Assembly: GCA_036925085.1 (NCBI GenBank)
Contig: JAUPFP010000005.1
Location: forward strand, 2,341,001 to 2,405,000
Length of the DNA stretch: 64,000 nt
Source: Brachycybe producta
Lineage: Eukaryota > Arthropoda > Diplopoda > Playtdesmida > Andrognathidae
Direction: 5' to 3'
Shown: positions 32,363 to 43,700 of the stretch, in pieces
Layout of the letters: the number at the start of each line of letters is the position of its first letter
How positions within the stretch are numbered: position 1 is the first letter of the stretch
Notes under the pieces: model-generated
Seen by the model: the letters and a program-made list of their open reading frames with translations, nothing else
What the model was told of the DNA's origin: nothing
Databases searched by the model: none
Position numbers and translations under genes: made by a program

Positions 32363-34094
32363 TTGCAAATTGCCTGAAAAGTTGTCATTTCATGCATTAC
32401 CTGGAAAATTTTTGATTTTAGAATTCTCTCAAAAAAGTTAGGAATTTTGCACATTGCCTAAACATCCTAAATTTTGTCTATTGGCTCAGAAATTCCAAAT
32501 TTAACACATTGCCTTAAAAGTTAAAAAAAATTGGCACTGCATAAGAAATTAGTTATTTTGCACATTGCCTTAATGTTAGTGATTTTGCAAATTGCCTGAA
32601 ATGTTAGTCTGTTTGCACATGACCTAAATTGCTGAATTTTCCATATTTACTAGCAAAAGTGTGGTTTTGCATATTGCCTAGGCATTTTATACATAGGTGG
32701 TAACATGCACTGTTTGTTGTAACATTGTGTTTTTATAAAATGTAGGCTGTCTGTTTCCATAGCAACCTAACACCTAGGTTAGACATAACCTTCTATAAGG
32801 CATCATAGAGGCTATGGTTGAGAGGAACACAATCTAAAATTTTGTCATGTCTTCTTTTCTTGCTCTGTTTTCTTATTTTTAAATTTACCCATCCCACCTT
32901 TTAGAAGAATGAGCACGCCCATTTCAAATTTGACAGTTGCCATTGAGATACTATAGACAACATAATAACTATAGCAACTGTACAATTTGAAATGGGTGCC
33001 CTTGCTATGCTCTATAGTACAGGACATAGCTATTTGATGCCGATGGGATTTTTTCTGAACTTCAAGGTAAGCATCTACAGTTATAAATACATATTTATAC
33101 ATGAAATTTTGTATGTTTATAAAACTCCACCAGATCTTTTAGTGGAAATCATCAAATTTCATCTAGCATGCATGAAAGTAGAGTAAATGAATTTTTAGAC
33201 ATCACTTACACCAACCAAAAACAAATATGGCGGTCAACATTTTCTACCTAAAACATACACACAGTTTACACAATAGAATATTATAAGAGTTTCTATAGTA
33301 TTATATAGTAAATTTCGTATTTTTGGAATTTACTACAACGCCATCTAAGCAGGAAAATTCTGAAACAATTATCTTTAAAACTCTCTGATTTTCATTTTTT
33401 AGTCAGTGTGGCAGACTCTCGAAATCAGTCAGTCAGTTAGTGTATGTGTGAAGAATACCAGAGAGTGTGAGGATGTTTGTTCTGTGGAAATATTGTTTTA
33501 TTGTTAACTTAATTTTTTTCCCCTTTGAGAGAATTTTTTTTAAAAGTGTAACTTAATTTTAATTAAATTTAAAGAAGAAAAAAAAGGAATTCATAAATGA
33601 ATTTAATTTTCATGGTTTATAAATAAAATCTTATACTTAAATTTAAAACTGACTTATTGATTGGTAAATTTTCAGTTAAGTGTGACAAAAAGTGAAAAAA
33701 TAGAAAAAAACAAGAAAGAATTTTAAACAACAAAACAGGAAGAGTGGCAGCAGCATCATCAACAAATTGAACAGAAGGGAGGAACCATCAGCCCACCTGG
33801 CTAATTGTATGGTAAATTGGGGAACAAAAATTAATGAACTTAATTTATATTAATAAGTTATTATATAATAAGTTTTATTACATTTTTTACATTTTAACAA
33901 ATCACTATTAATATTTTTAATTACAAAGAAAAAATGAATGTAATTTATTTAAATTCAAATTTTATTTTATCTAAAATGAAAATTTAAAAAATGAAACATG
34001 AAGTATTTTTTAGTTCTGTTGATCATCAGTAAGAAGAGTTTCAAAGTTTTTAAGACACAAATTCAGAAAGGCATTTAAAATTAGTTTCTGAATT
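32363..34094. other. Region without recognised gene, decayed repeats at its left
   Basis: From 32363 to 32700 loosely repeated TTTTGCACATTGCCT words suggest an older, decayed array. An inverted pair lies at 32918-32996. The rest is AT-rich, with no frame I can support. Confidence 0.45.
32918..32996. repeat. Short inverted repeat (23-base arms)
   Basis: The arm CCCATTTCAAATTTGACAGT plus TGC is matched by its near-perfect reverse complement after a spacer of about 33 bases. Confidence 0.75.
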
Positions 34095-34255
34095 AGCAGA
34101 ATGGCCAATCCAATTTATTTTTATTTATTCTATTATAATTTAATTGTTTTATTTTTTATTTATTCTATTATAATTTAATTATTTTATTTTTTATTCATTC
34201 TATTATAAATTAATTATTTTATTTTTTATTTATTATATTATATTTTATTATTATT
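34095..34255. repeat. About 37-bp AT-rich tandem repeat
   Basis: The word TTATTTATTCTATTATAATT followed by TAATT.TTTTATTTT repeats about four times, directly before the Helitron end. Confidence 0.8.
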
Positions 34256-34298
34256 ATACTAGTTGGGTAACCCGTCATAAATGACGGAAGCACCTAGT

Positions 34299-34691
34299 TT
34301 ATTTTTGTGTGACTGTCCAGTTGTCATTAGGTAATTTGCCTTGACTGCTTGTGTTTTTTATAAGCACCTTAATACTGTTAGAGGTATGTGAAGACAGGGA
34401 GATAGTCGTGTGCCCCGCCCTTTTACGACTCAGACCAAATATCAACCAATTGGAAATTGAAAAGAACGGGGCATGTGACGTCAGACCACATAACAAAATA
34501 ATTAAAAGTTGCTGGCCCTCATAAAAAAGGCGGAGAAAACGACTGTATTTTACTGTCTTTACTTGCCTGTTCTTACTATTGTTTGGGTTCTTGGATCGGG
34601 AGAGTGCAACATAAAGTTGACCATGAGAAAAAAGCGGTTCATTTAAATTTATATAAATTTCAATCTGATTAAGTTTCTGTCCTAAAACCAT
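34299..34691 (-). pseudogene. Helitron helicase C-terminal fragment
   Basis: The frame includes LNEPLFSHGQLYVALSRSKN, the motif VI region of PIF1-like Helitron helicases. The rest of the frame is not helicase-like. Confidence 0.75.
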
Positions 34692-35085
34692 TTACCCTAA
34701 AGGGACATTTGACCTAAAGGGACATTTTCCCTACAGGGACTTTTTCCCTAAAGGGACATTTTCCCTACAGGGACTTTTTCCCTAAAGGGACATTTTCCCT
34801 AAAAAGACATTTGCCCTAAAGGGATGTTTGCCTAAATATACAGTAATTGGTTTTAGGGCGAATGTTCCTCGAGGGCAAATAGTTTTAGGGCAAATGGTTT
34901 TATTGCAAATGTTCTATTAGGGTGAATAGTATTAGGGTAAATGGTTTTAGGGCAAGTGTTCCTTGAGGGCAAATGTTCTATTAGGGTGAATGGTTTTAGG
35001 GCAAATGTTCTATTAGGGTGAATGGTTTTAGGGCAAGTGTTCCTTTAGGGTAAATGGTTTTAGGGAAAATGTTCCATTAGGTGCA
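34681..35085. repeat. CCCTAAAGGGACATTT foldback array
   Basis: From 34681 to 34835 the units read CCCTAAAGGGACATTT. From 34850 to 35080 they read in the opposite sense (TTTTAGGGCAAATGTTC, ATTAGGGTGAATGG). The two halves can pair, so the region is an inverted pair of short-unit arrays embedded in the Helitron. Confidence 0.8.
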
Positions 35086-35583
35086 ACATAATGTTGACAA
35101 TTGCTGGGAACAATTGGCTGTGATAAACTAGTTTAATTTTGCTATTATCCTCTCTCCTTTTTATATTTGAAAGAGAAAATGAGTTTTTCATTTTCTCTGG
35201 TGCACGCATGCGCGTCGTTTGTTTTTTTACTCCTTTCATTTCAATTTCAGTCACCCCTCCCACTTTTTCTTCCTGCACATTTCTCTATCTTTCCCACCCC
35301 TTCTACACTTTCCAACCTTTTCCCCTCTCCAATTTAATATCATGGGGTTCTTGGATGGGGAGTGTGCCACATATAATTGACCTTGAGAAAAAAAGCAGTT
35401 CATTTATTCATTGAAATTTATATAAATTCCGATGTGCTTCAAGGTTTGTACAGCGTTCAACACACAGACCTGTCTTAATATATACATAATTATATTTTGT
35501 TATTTTATTACTAGTGGGGTAACCAGTCATAAATGACGGGAACGCAATTCTAGTTTAATTTTGTTACAAACATTATTTAACTT

Positions 35584-37512
35584 TTATTCAAATACTTCAT
35601 TATAAATGACATTTTGCTTGAATGTCCGGTTGTCATGAAGTAATTTGCCTTGACAACTTCCGTTTTGTATAAGTTTCTTAATATTGTTTGGGTTCTTGGA
35701 TCGGGAGAGCGCAACAAAAAGTTGTCCATGAGAAAAAACTGGTTCATTTAAAAAAAATCTGACATGCTTAAACGTTTGTTCTTGTGACATGTTCATCGTC
35801 ATGGCAAAAGCTGGGATGATTGGAAATTGTCGGCGTTTCAAGATAAACGGCAAATTAATGTCGGTTGGTGCCAAACTGATTCTTGGAATGTTGATGTCTC
35901 CTCGATTTGAATCCGCTAAAACTTTGGCAGTGATGAAGTTGCGATAGCAATTCCTGTGAATCAGTCTGGTTCCGTTACATAATCCTTTTTTGGGATTCAA
36001 ATTGCAAATCAACATCACAATTGCACTTTTTTCAAAATCAAAGCATGTGGTGGCATGCCGGAGGGGGTCAGTGTGTGCAAAATCTCATCAGGATAATTGT
36101 TCACATCACTCGAGTCTTCCGAAATCAGCTTATCTGAGCTGTAGCATATATAAAGCTCTCCAGGAAGTTTCTTGTGCACAAAATGACTCGTTTTGACATT
36201 TCTTTCAGGGATAGTGTAGTGAAATCATTGCCATAAATGGCTTCGATGATATTCTCATTCTCAAGAATCATCTTTTGCGGGATTTCAATTATACACTCTG
36301 GAAGGCTTTCGATTTGTGGCAATGCGCCAACACCAATATCAAGTAACCATTTGTTGAAATCATCTTCCCGATTACTTCGCATGTTGATCAGTGAGTTGCA
36401 TGAAATGTTGCCACAGCTCACTCGATTTGATGCACATTTCGATGACGTCAGTTGGCTTCCCTCGTGGAACAACAGGAAGTGTGACGGAAATCACCACCAA
36501 TGACAATCACTTTTCCACCAAAAGGACAATCATTCTGCATGAGTTCCTTTAGTAGATTGTTGACGCATCGCAGTCCATGTTTTGGCAGCATTGTCACCTC
36601 ATCAAGGATGATGAGCTTGGCTTGGAAAAAGATCTCAGCTTCCACGTGTCTGCTTCATGTGAGATGTTGATGTTTCCAAAAGTGGTACTGGCAGTTTGAA
36701 GCCACTATGAACTGTGCGGCCGCCATTCATTAAAGTTGCTGCAATTCCAGTTGTAGCGAATGGTAGCACAATTTTCTGTCTACCTCTAATGAAACTCAGC
36801 ATTGTGTGGTACAGGTATGTCTTGCCGGATCCACCTGGGCCATCCAAGAAGAAACATGGCTCTTGGCAGTTCTCCAAATTAATAGCTCAAATTATTTTCA
36901 AGAATGCCGTCATCTGCTGCTGATGCGACACTGTTCTTTTTCTTGTATGGCATTGAATTGAATGGAATCATTTAGAATTCCTGTTGGTTCTGGAAGGCCA
37001 AATGTAGCACACTGTACACCGTGCTGCTGTAGCACATAGTTTATGTCGTGGAGAGCCAAATTGTTTGCCGCTTCATTATTATGATCTCGCAAAAAATCCA
37101 AAGCCAAGTCTAACTTAAATTTTTCCCAGAGCACCAATGCATTCGTGGGGACACCGAAAACACAAATGAAGGCAAAAGCCTGTCTTATTTGAGATGGCAT
37201 TTCCAAAATGACGGCTTCATCCAAACACTTTTCCGATTCTTCATCAGAATCTAACAAATTGTGATGGTATGCTGCTTCCTTAAAAGTCTGATACTGAACA
37301 CCATTGACAGTTTGCAGGTCTTCAAATGATGTCACTCCAGGAATGTGGAGAAGAAGCAATCGCAAACAAAAACGTTCTTGTTGATTTGAATGATGATGGA
37401 AGAATAACTGGAACTCTAGCCTGAACTCCCAAATTAGCAGCCTGATTAGCCATGTGATCAGCAAGTCCTTGATACAACTCGGCTCGCAACATTTTCTGAT
37501 GGAAATGAACAA
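35584..37512 (-). pseudogene. Helitron PIF1-like helicase domain
   Basis: In order on the minus strand: GVTSFEDLQTVNGVQYQTF, the linker before the helicase; FFLDGPGGSGKTYLYHTML (Walker A); LIILDEVTMLPKHGL (Walker B); IGGDFRHT; PECIIEIPQKMI; then RRQFPIIPAFAMTMNMSQEQ and EPVFSHGQLFVALSRSKNPN (motifs V and VI). It is spread over at least five frames, so no product is expected. Helitron helicases unwind DNA during rolling-circle transposition. Confidence 0.85.
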
Positions 37513-38400
37513 AATTTATTTTATTCCCTTCAACTTGCAAATATGAATCACAAATCCATTGCTGGGTAAGCTGGCCAGCACTGATGATTGGATTAAAGTA
37601 GTCTCTGATAGCAGTTTGAGCGACCTTGTATTGCAGCATGCTGACATTGTGCCGGACTCGTTGGTCGTTTCTGTAGCCCTCCATCTGCCAATTCGGTTGC
37701 CATCCCGGTTTGCCATATGGATACAAAATAGCGTATGTATACAGATCTAGATTCGGGCTCAAAATGTTGATGTGAATAAATTGCTGATCTGCATTTACCG
37801 GATTCACTGGATATTCGTATATCACGATCAAATGGCGGCTCTCCGTCCTCATTCACAAACACCATTGCGATTTCATTTGCATTAGGAGCATTGTAAGATC
37901 ATTGATCCGAACGACAATCTCTATGCAGCACCATACTCACAATTGGGACTTAGAGATGTTCCTGCTCCACTTTTTCAATCTCCTCACGTTCAATGTCTTT
38001 GAGCATGCGATAGCTATTAGCGAGACGATTATTTGCACGAAAGAACCCATCGATCTGACGAATGATTTCTGCCAAACAGCCCTCATTTTCGGGAAGATTA
38101 ATACGCTCTCCAGTGGATTGTGTGCTGTCCATCATGTAGAACTGTGCGAATTTTCTACCTACACCTGGGGAGGATGAATATGAGATGTGAGATGGTAGAT
38201 TTGTCCATGCATGCAAAATATGTAAGGACCACATCCTGGAGGAGTTGCAATTTTTGCTCCCATTGATGTGAATGACAGGGCACTGTTGTATAATCTAATG
38301 TTTGCCGCAGGAAATCTGCCTGCAGTCGAACTTTTCCTTTGTGGCAGCAGCTGTTGAACATTCCATCAGTTGGATGTTCCATAGCAAAATTTCATGAAGC
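37322..38400 (-). pseudogene. Helitron N-terminal Rep-side region, catalytic part deleted
   Basis: The frame holds DLYTYAILYPYGKPGW, QQWICDSYLQVEGNKINFVH, LRAELYQGLADHM and RVPVILPSSFKSTRTF, which precede the HUH nuclease core in Helitron proteins. Directly after this the sequence joins GVTSFEDLQ, so the two-His and Tyr catalytic motifs are missing. Confidence 0.8.
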
Positions 38401-38529
38401 ACAAAATTGGCAAATTGTGTCCATTGGGCTGCAGTGATGAAGAGTAATTTGTTCAGCTTGTCGGTATGGTTCTGCATCAGCCTTTCGTCCCTCTTGCAAT
38501 TCGTTTTTTGTTTCCTGCTGGATCTGTTG

Positions 38530-39042
38530 TCATTGTTGGTGACAGTAGTGAGGCGTATCGATAGGTGGGCTGTCCCCAAAGGAAATGCCAGGAAGAAAGT
38601 TAGTGTGGCATGCTTACCAGGGGCTAAAATTGAGGATGTTGAGCAGCGTATAAATAGGATGGTATGGGGTGAAACTGCAGATGAGGTGCTAGTGATGTTG
38701 CATGTAGGTGCTAATGATCTATGTAGACAGAGTGGTTCAGAAGTTTCAGATATGTTAGTTAGCTTAGCTCAGCATACAGTTAGCTCTAGGGTGGGGGTTA
38801 AGGTGTGCATTAGTGCAATCCCAGAGAGGGTGGATAGAGGCAACTTAGTCTTCCGCAGGGCCCGGCGGGTTAATGACAAATTAGTGGAGGCTTGTAGTCG
38901 GGTGGGGGTTCAGGTAATTGAGTGGAGAGCAGCTATGGTAGGTTTCAGGGGTGAATGGAGTTATGATGGAGTGCATTTTAACACTCGTGCAGAAGTAGTT
39001 GGTAAAAAGATAGGAAAATTTGTTGGTAATTTTTTAGTGTAG
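38530..39042 (+). pseudogene. CR1 ORF1 with SGNH/GDSL esterase domain
   Basis: CR1-clade LINEs often carry an esterase domain in ORF1. Here VIVGDS (38528-38545, one frame) is followed after a one-base shift by VRRIDRWAVP. Then VLMLHVGANDLCR (the Asn block) and EWSYDGVHFN (the Asp-His block) give all three SGNH motifs. The shift beside the nucleophile Ser motif breaks the frame. The product would be an ORF1 accessory protein of retrotransposition. Confidence 0.8.
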
Positions 39043-39093
39043 TGTTGGGGCCTGCGGGTGGTATTGGGGAAAGGAAGATTATTGCTATGAATT

Positions 39094-39870
39094 ATGTTAA
39101 TAAACTTTTTTCAGGAATTAATGCTGAGGACAGCAGGGTCCTGTAGAATCCAAGCTCAACCACAAGTTGTGACTTCAAATTCCTGTTCTAGAGATGCTGC
39201 AGTGAAAAGAAATTTTTCACATGGGTCAGTTATAGATAAAAATACGAAAATCATGGTTGTAAATTGCAGAAGTTTGTGGAGAAAGATATCTAACTTCTTT
39301 GTGGCCATTGAAGAATCAGACTGTCAAATAATACTTGGAACTGTGTCATGGCTGGATGACAATGTTAGTAATGGAGAGGTGTTTCCATCTAACTTTGCAA
39401 TATATCGTAGGGACAGAGTGGGGTGTACTGGTGGAGTTTTTATAGCATTTTAAATTTGCTTAACAGCCAAAGGGAACAGGCATTTGAGACAGGGTGTGAT
39501 AGTTTGCTGCAGTGTAGAGCTGCTCAATGGGAAAAAGGTATTTTATAGCTGCATTTCGCTCATGTCTTGATGCCCTTCATCATGCACACAATAACCCAGC
39601 TATAATTTTAGGTGATATTAACTTCCCAAACATAAATTGGGAACTTCACTCAATTACAGGTGGGAATGATACTATAGCTGTTTCATTTTTGGAAAGTTTG
39701 GATATTTACTCCATGGCACGGATGGTTATGCAGCCAACTAGGAATAGTAGTGTTCTTGATGTTGTAATAACTAACCTTCCCCTTATGATATCTAATGTTA
39801 AGGTTTCTGAGGGAATTAGTGACCATCACATTGTAACTTGTGATGTCAATGTTAATGTTAGGAGTACTGT
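39094..39870 (+). pseudogene. CR1 endonuclease domain
   Basis: The motifs IMVVNCRSLWRKI, IILGTVSWLDD, YRRDRVGCTGGVF, IILGDINFPNINW and GISDHHIVTCDV are present, with a frame break near 39450-39530. The motif that is normally ETWL reads TVSWL, so a catalytic Glu appears lost. The Gypsy element inserted just after this domain. Confidence 0.85.
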
Positions 39871-40697
39871 TGTAACGACCCGACTTGGTCGCTACAATAC
39901 CTACGGCAAATTCGAACCAACTTACCGTCGCTTGACCTCCTTGGGACGGGTCGAAGCGCTGGCCAGCCCTCCTCTTGTACCCGTCCGTGCCACGGGTAGC
40001 GCCGGTCGGAGGTCACGTCCCTCGCCGCACGTCGACGGACGAAAGACCGTCGAACAAGACGAGGAATCCGCGGTAGATCCCCGATGGATCCTACCGTGGG
40101 ACCGCGCGCGAAGCACCGGCCGACAAGTCGAGAAACAGGCCGAACACAGGACGGTGAAGTACCGGTGAACCCCCACCGGTAACCCCCACCCCCTCGCGGA
40201 TACTTCCCCAGTACTTATTAAAGAAAGAGACACGGACACAGTGGTTGGAGAGAGTGAAAATAACAAGATATTTATTCACAAGGAATATATAAAAACACTC
40301 ACTGTAAACCGGCAATATCTGCTGGTAAATTCTACCAGCAGAGAGCCAACAAAGAGATGCAATTAAAGATGAATCTCCTGGCGAATTCCAGCCAGGAGAG
40401 GAGGTCATTAACCTCTATCACAAAGGCAAAACAAAGAGATGAATGGTGGCCATTTTGGCCACCTGCTGAAAAGATGAAGAGCACAATAACATGCAGCAGC
40501 ATCAAGGGTTTCACTTCCACTGTCCAGTATACAATGGCCGCCGCCATTATATACACCCCCAGGCTGCTCCACCTGGGGGAGGACAGGGACCCTTGCTGGC
40601 CATTTTGTCGTCTGCCTGGCACTCAATTTAGCAAGTGCCTAGCAGACGACATGGGATTTAGTTCTGCACCAAAAAGGAGCAGAACTGGGTCGTCACA
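39871..40697 (-). repeat. Gypsy 3' LTR (element orientation)
   Basis: It is 827 bp, beginning TGTAACGACCCG and ending GGGTCGTCACA in plus-strand reading. On the minus strand a TATATAA box lies near 40547-40553 and an AATAAA signal at 40271-40276. This suggests a short U3, an R region of about 250 bp and a long U5. Confidence 0.95.
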
Positions 40698-40735
40698 ATC
40701 CTCTCAACTTCCCTGATCCGCCCCGGGATCAGGTC
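40698..40735 (-). promoter_or_regulatory. Polypurine tract before the 3' LTR
   Basis: On the minus strand the bases directly before the LTR read CAGGGAAGTTGAGAGGAT, purine-rich and in the place where plus-strand priming occurs in LTR elements. It begins outside the pol stop codon. Confidence 0.6.
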
Positions 40736-40777
40736 GGCTGAGCCAGCAAGGATTGCGCCCATGACCCCCACTCAGTT

Positions 40778-43700
40778 TCAAACTGATTTCTTCGGTGGTG
40801 GATTCATCGGAGCCACCATCCACTCCGACATCCACCGACGTATCCACCATGAACACATCCGGGTGTTTCTCCACCCGAGACCGACATCGAAATCAGTCCC
40901 CCTGAGTCTTAACACCTCCTGCTGTCGAAACGCTTCGACGGCAAGTGTGTCAAGTTGCGGACTCTGACGAAGAGTCCGACTTGTAAGAAGGTCTACGAGA
41001 GCGGCCGCGGGATCGGACACGCTACCTCGTAGAGGGTGGGTGACAAATTCTCCCACCATTCCTTCCAAGTCGCAGCCAAGGAGACGCTGGACGTATGGGG
41101 CCGCGAGCTGGGCTATACGTACGAGCCCAGCTCCTGTCCCCACCACGTCTAGAACAGCAAAGCATCTCCTTACCGGGTTGACGACCAGCAACACCGGATA
41201 GTCCGTACTGCCAAATGCCAGCACATATCGCATGGCAAATGACGGCAACGACGGCGTCCACGGAACTGGGAGTGGCTCCCCCAGACGATAGTATCCGTGG
41301 TATTGGTACCCCTCCATTCCCGGCTGGTCCTGCCACAGACCAAGCCGGTTATTCAGAAAGACCTCTCCTTCTGAATACGGAGGCTCCGCACCAAAGCGTC
41401 GACCCTCGCCCTCGGGCTCAGGAGACTTGGCTCTTTCTTCCGGTCCTAGGGCCGCAAAGACCCCATCATCGGGACCCGGAGAGAAGGGTGTCCTTCCTAC
41501 GGAAGGCACGGGACCACGTTTGGCGGGAACGTTACTCTTCCCCGCCGGGCTGCCCCCACCGCTAGGTAACGGTGAGCTGACCCGGTGGAGAGTTCCCACC
41601 GACCGAACTGATAAGTTCGGTACCGCCACCACCTTCGGGGAGGATGACGGTATACCGAGAACAACGTCTCGCATTGACCGATCATCCATCCGCGCCGTCG
41701 TGCTATGACGGGTATGGTGCGGTTGGCTCCCGGCCGACACGGCCGCACCGTGTCGGGACTCCTCCTCCTCGGTCCCGATACTTCCACCACCACCAGTCCC
41801 CTGGGACACACGGGTGGAAGCTTTCGGACCTCCCTTCTTCTCATGATGGGCCTTCTTGCCCTTCTTTTTCTTCTTTTTCTTTTTCTTCTTATCATGAGAA
41901 GAAGGTTCACCGTGCTGCGAGCTGGACGCACCATGGCTCGCAGACTTACCGGGCCGGTCAGTCTTAGGAGGGTGGTTAGCCCCCTTCGATTGACCGGACT
42001 TACTAGTCGCAGACTTTCTAGCCGAAGCTGTACTAGTCTTTGAACTAGCTCCCGTAGCCGAACTGACGGTCGAGGACGCTCGTGTCGCCACGAAGCGTCC
42101 CTTTCCATCCCGGGGAAGATCTCTCTTCTCCGGGGCAAGGGTCGGCTGACCCTTGCCACCAACAGGTTTAACTGCCGCACCCTGGTGAGGTGCCTTGGCA
42201 GCTTGTATCACCCCCCTCTGGGCGATACGCTGTTGGCCAGCAGCCGTGGTGGCACTCGGAATAGGAGTGGCACCAACTCCGACGGGAGGTTCCCCTGTAC
42301 TGAGCGGATCCCGGGCATCAGCTTCCCGCAGGGGCGGAAACTGAGAGGCCTGGAGCTCAAACTCCCGACGGTGTGCAGCCTTCTTGTCCCGCAGGACAAG
42401 GGCAGCACATCTGGCCGCTTGTGCCTGGTGGTACCGCAAGCGGTCCTCCTGGCTCCACTTTCCTTTGGGAAAGCCGGCCGGACCTCCACGAGAGGTCTTA
42501 GCCTTCTTTCCCACCGGATTACTGGCCAAAGGTGGGGTGAAGGGGCGGGGACGTTTCTGTCCCTGACCACCACCACCACTGGCGCGAGTGCTCTTCCTCG
42601 GAGCGGGAGGAGAAGGCTGATTGGCCTTCTTTTCCGCTCTTCGGTCCCTCTTGGGAGTCGCAGACTGCCAGCCTGAACAGCCAGCCTCCGCTTCGGTTGG
42701 TCCCGAAACCGGAGGCTGACCAACAGGCCAGGCAGCACCAGCAGCTCCCTCAGGATGAGCTGGCGACACAGGGAGAAGACCCACTGCCGGCGTAAACTTC
42801 GCCAAGGCAGCCTTCGTCCTCTCCAACTGTGCCTCCCTCTTCGCCAGGGCTTTCATCCTGGCGGTGTACCGAGCAGCTCCGGACTTCTTTTTGGATTTAG
42901 AACCGTCCTTACGGAACTGCTGGGTAGGGTACTCCCCAACGAAGTAGCGTTTCCCATCCGACGCCAGGAAACCACCTGATGCCGATTGGTACTGCGCGGC
43001 TTCATCCTGCCTTTCCAGACAGGCCGCTTCCGTCTCCCCAACAGGGTCGACCGGAATTGGACTGCCCTTCCGGGCTGGAGTACCCTCCTGGGATCCGGTC
43101 ACAGACCGTTTACCCAGGGAGCCTGATCCCCTCCCTTCAGACTCCGAAGAGTCCTCTGAAGAGAGGATCCGTTGGCCTCGCCACCGCCTGGAGACGGGCA
43201 CCACATCATCTTCCATGGTGTCCATCTCCGCCTCCGTGTCAATGACCAGGGTTCCTCCCAAGGAGGCATCCCTGCTTCCCTCAGCCAGGCTAGCCAATTC
43301 TAGCTGGCCTTGGTCCGCCGGAGGATCACACTTCGTCAAAGAGGTAGCTGCCAAACCGGTGGCCACCTCCTCGACGGGCGTGCTGGCCCGCACCGGCTCA
43401 CCAACCGCCGGGATCTCCATGGCTCCCAACCTAATGGTCGCCCTCGGAGAACCCACGGTGGGAGGCGGTGTCAACCGTCCCCAAACAGACCCATAGTATA
43501 GAGGGGTCCGAGGGGACGGCTGGGTCACCACAGCATCATCAGCCAATAGCAGACCCAAAGGTCCGCCGTCGGCCAAGTCAGCTATGGCCCGACCCAAAGA
43601 GTCCGGGGAGCAAGCGGCATCCGACTCCAACAGCTCTGCATCCCCCGGATGCAACGAGCTGAGGGAGGAGGAACCGCTGCCACCCCCGCCAGTGTCTTCC

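Larger units (their letters stand above)
34259..35510 (-). mobile_element. Helitron copy, degenerate
   Basis: The minus-strand 3' end is CCGTCATTTATGACGGGTTA then CCCAACTAG, followed by T. Just inside lies the tail of the helicase (34299-34691), then the CCCTAAAGGG foldback array, then sequence (35200-35470) shared with the Helitron at 5905. The 5' end is not defined; I place it next to the following Helitron. Confidence 0.6.
35511..38500 (-). mobile_element. Helitron with broken Rep-helicase gene
   Basis: The minus-strand 3' end has hairpin CCGTCATTTATGACTGG, then TTACCCCACTAG at 35511. Upstream it carries a frameshifted, internally deleted Rep-helicase gene. The left (5') part runs into the CR1 LINE near 38.5 kb and I cannot see a TC terminus, so it is probably truncated. 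Confidence 0.75.

Noticed and set aside
30922-32415. A 497-residue plus-strand frame and several long frames on both strands
   Set aside because: They are products of the 21-bp array, which stays open in many frames at once. Composition is a heptad repeat with no start context or domain.
39922-40716. Repeated 96-119-residue frames, identical in both LTRs
   Set aside because: They are identical because the LTRs are identical. There is no independent sign of coding.
41847-41900. Ten-lysine run in Pol considered as an assembly or sequencing artefact
   Set aside because: It is built from mixed AAG/AAA codons in plus-strand TTTCTT words, the frame continues normally on both sides, and it fits the basic character of that segment.
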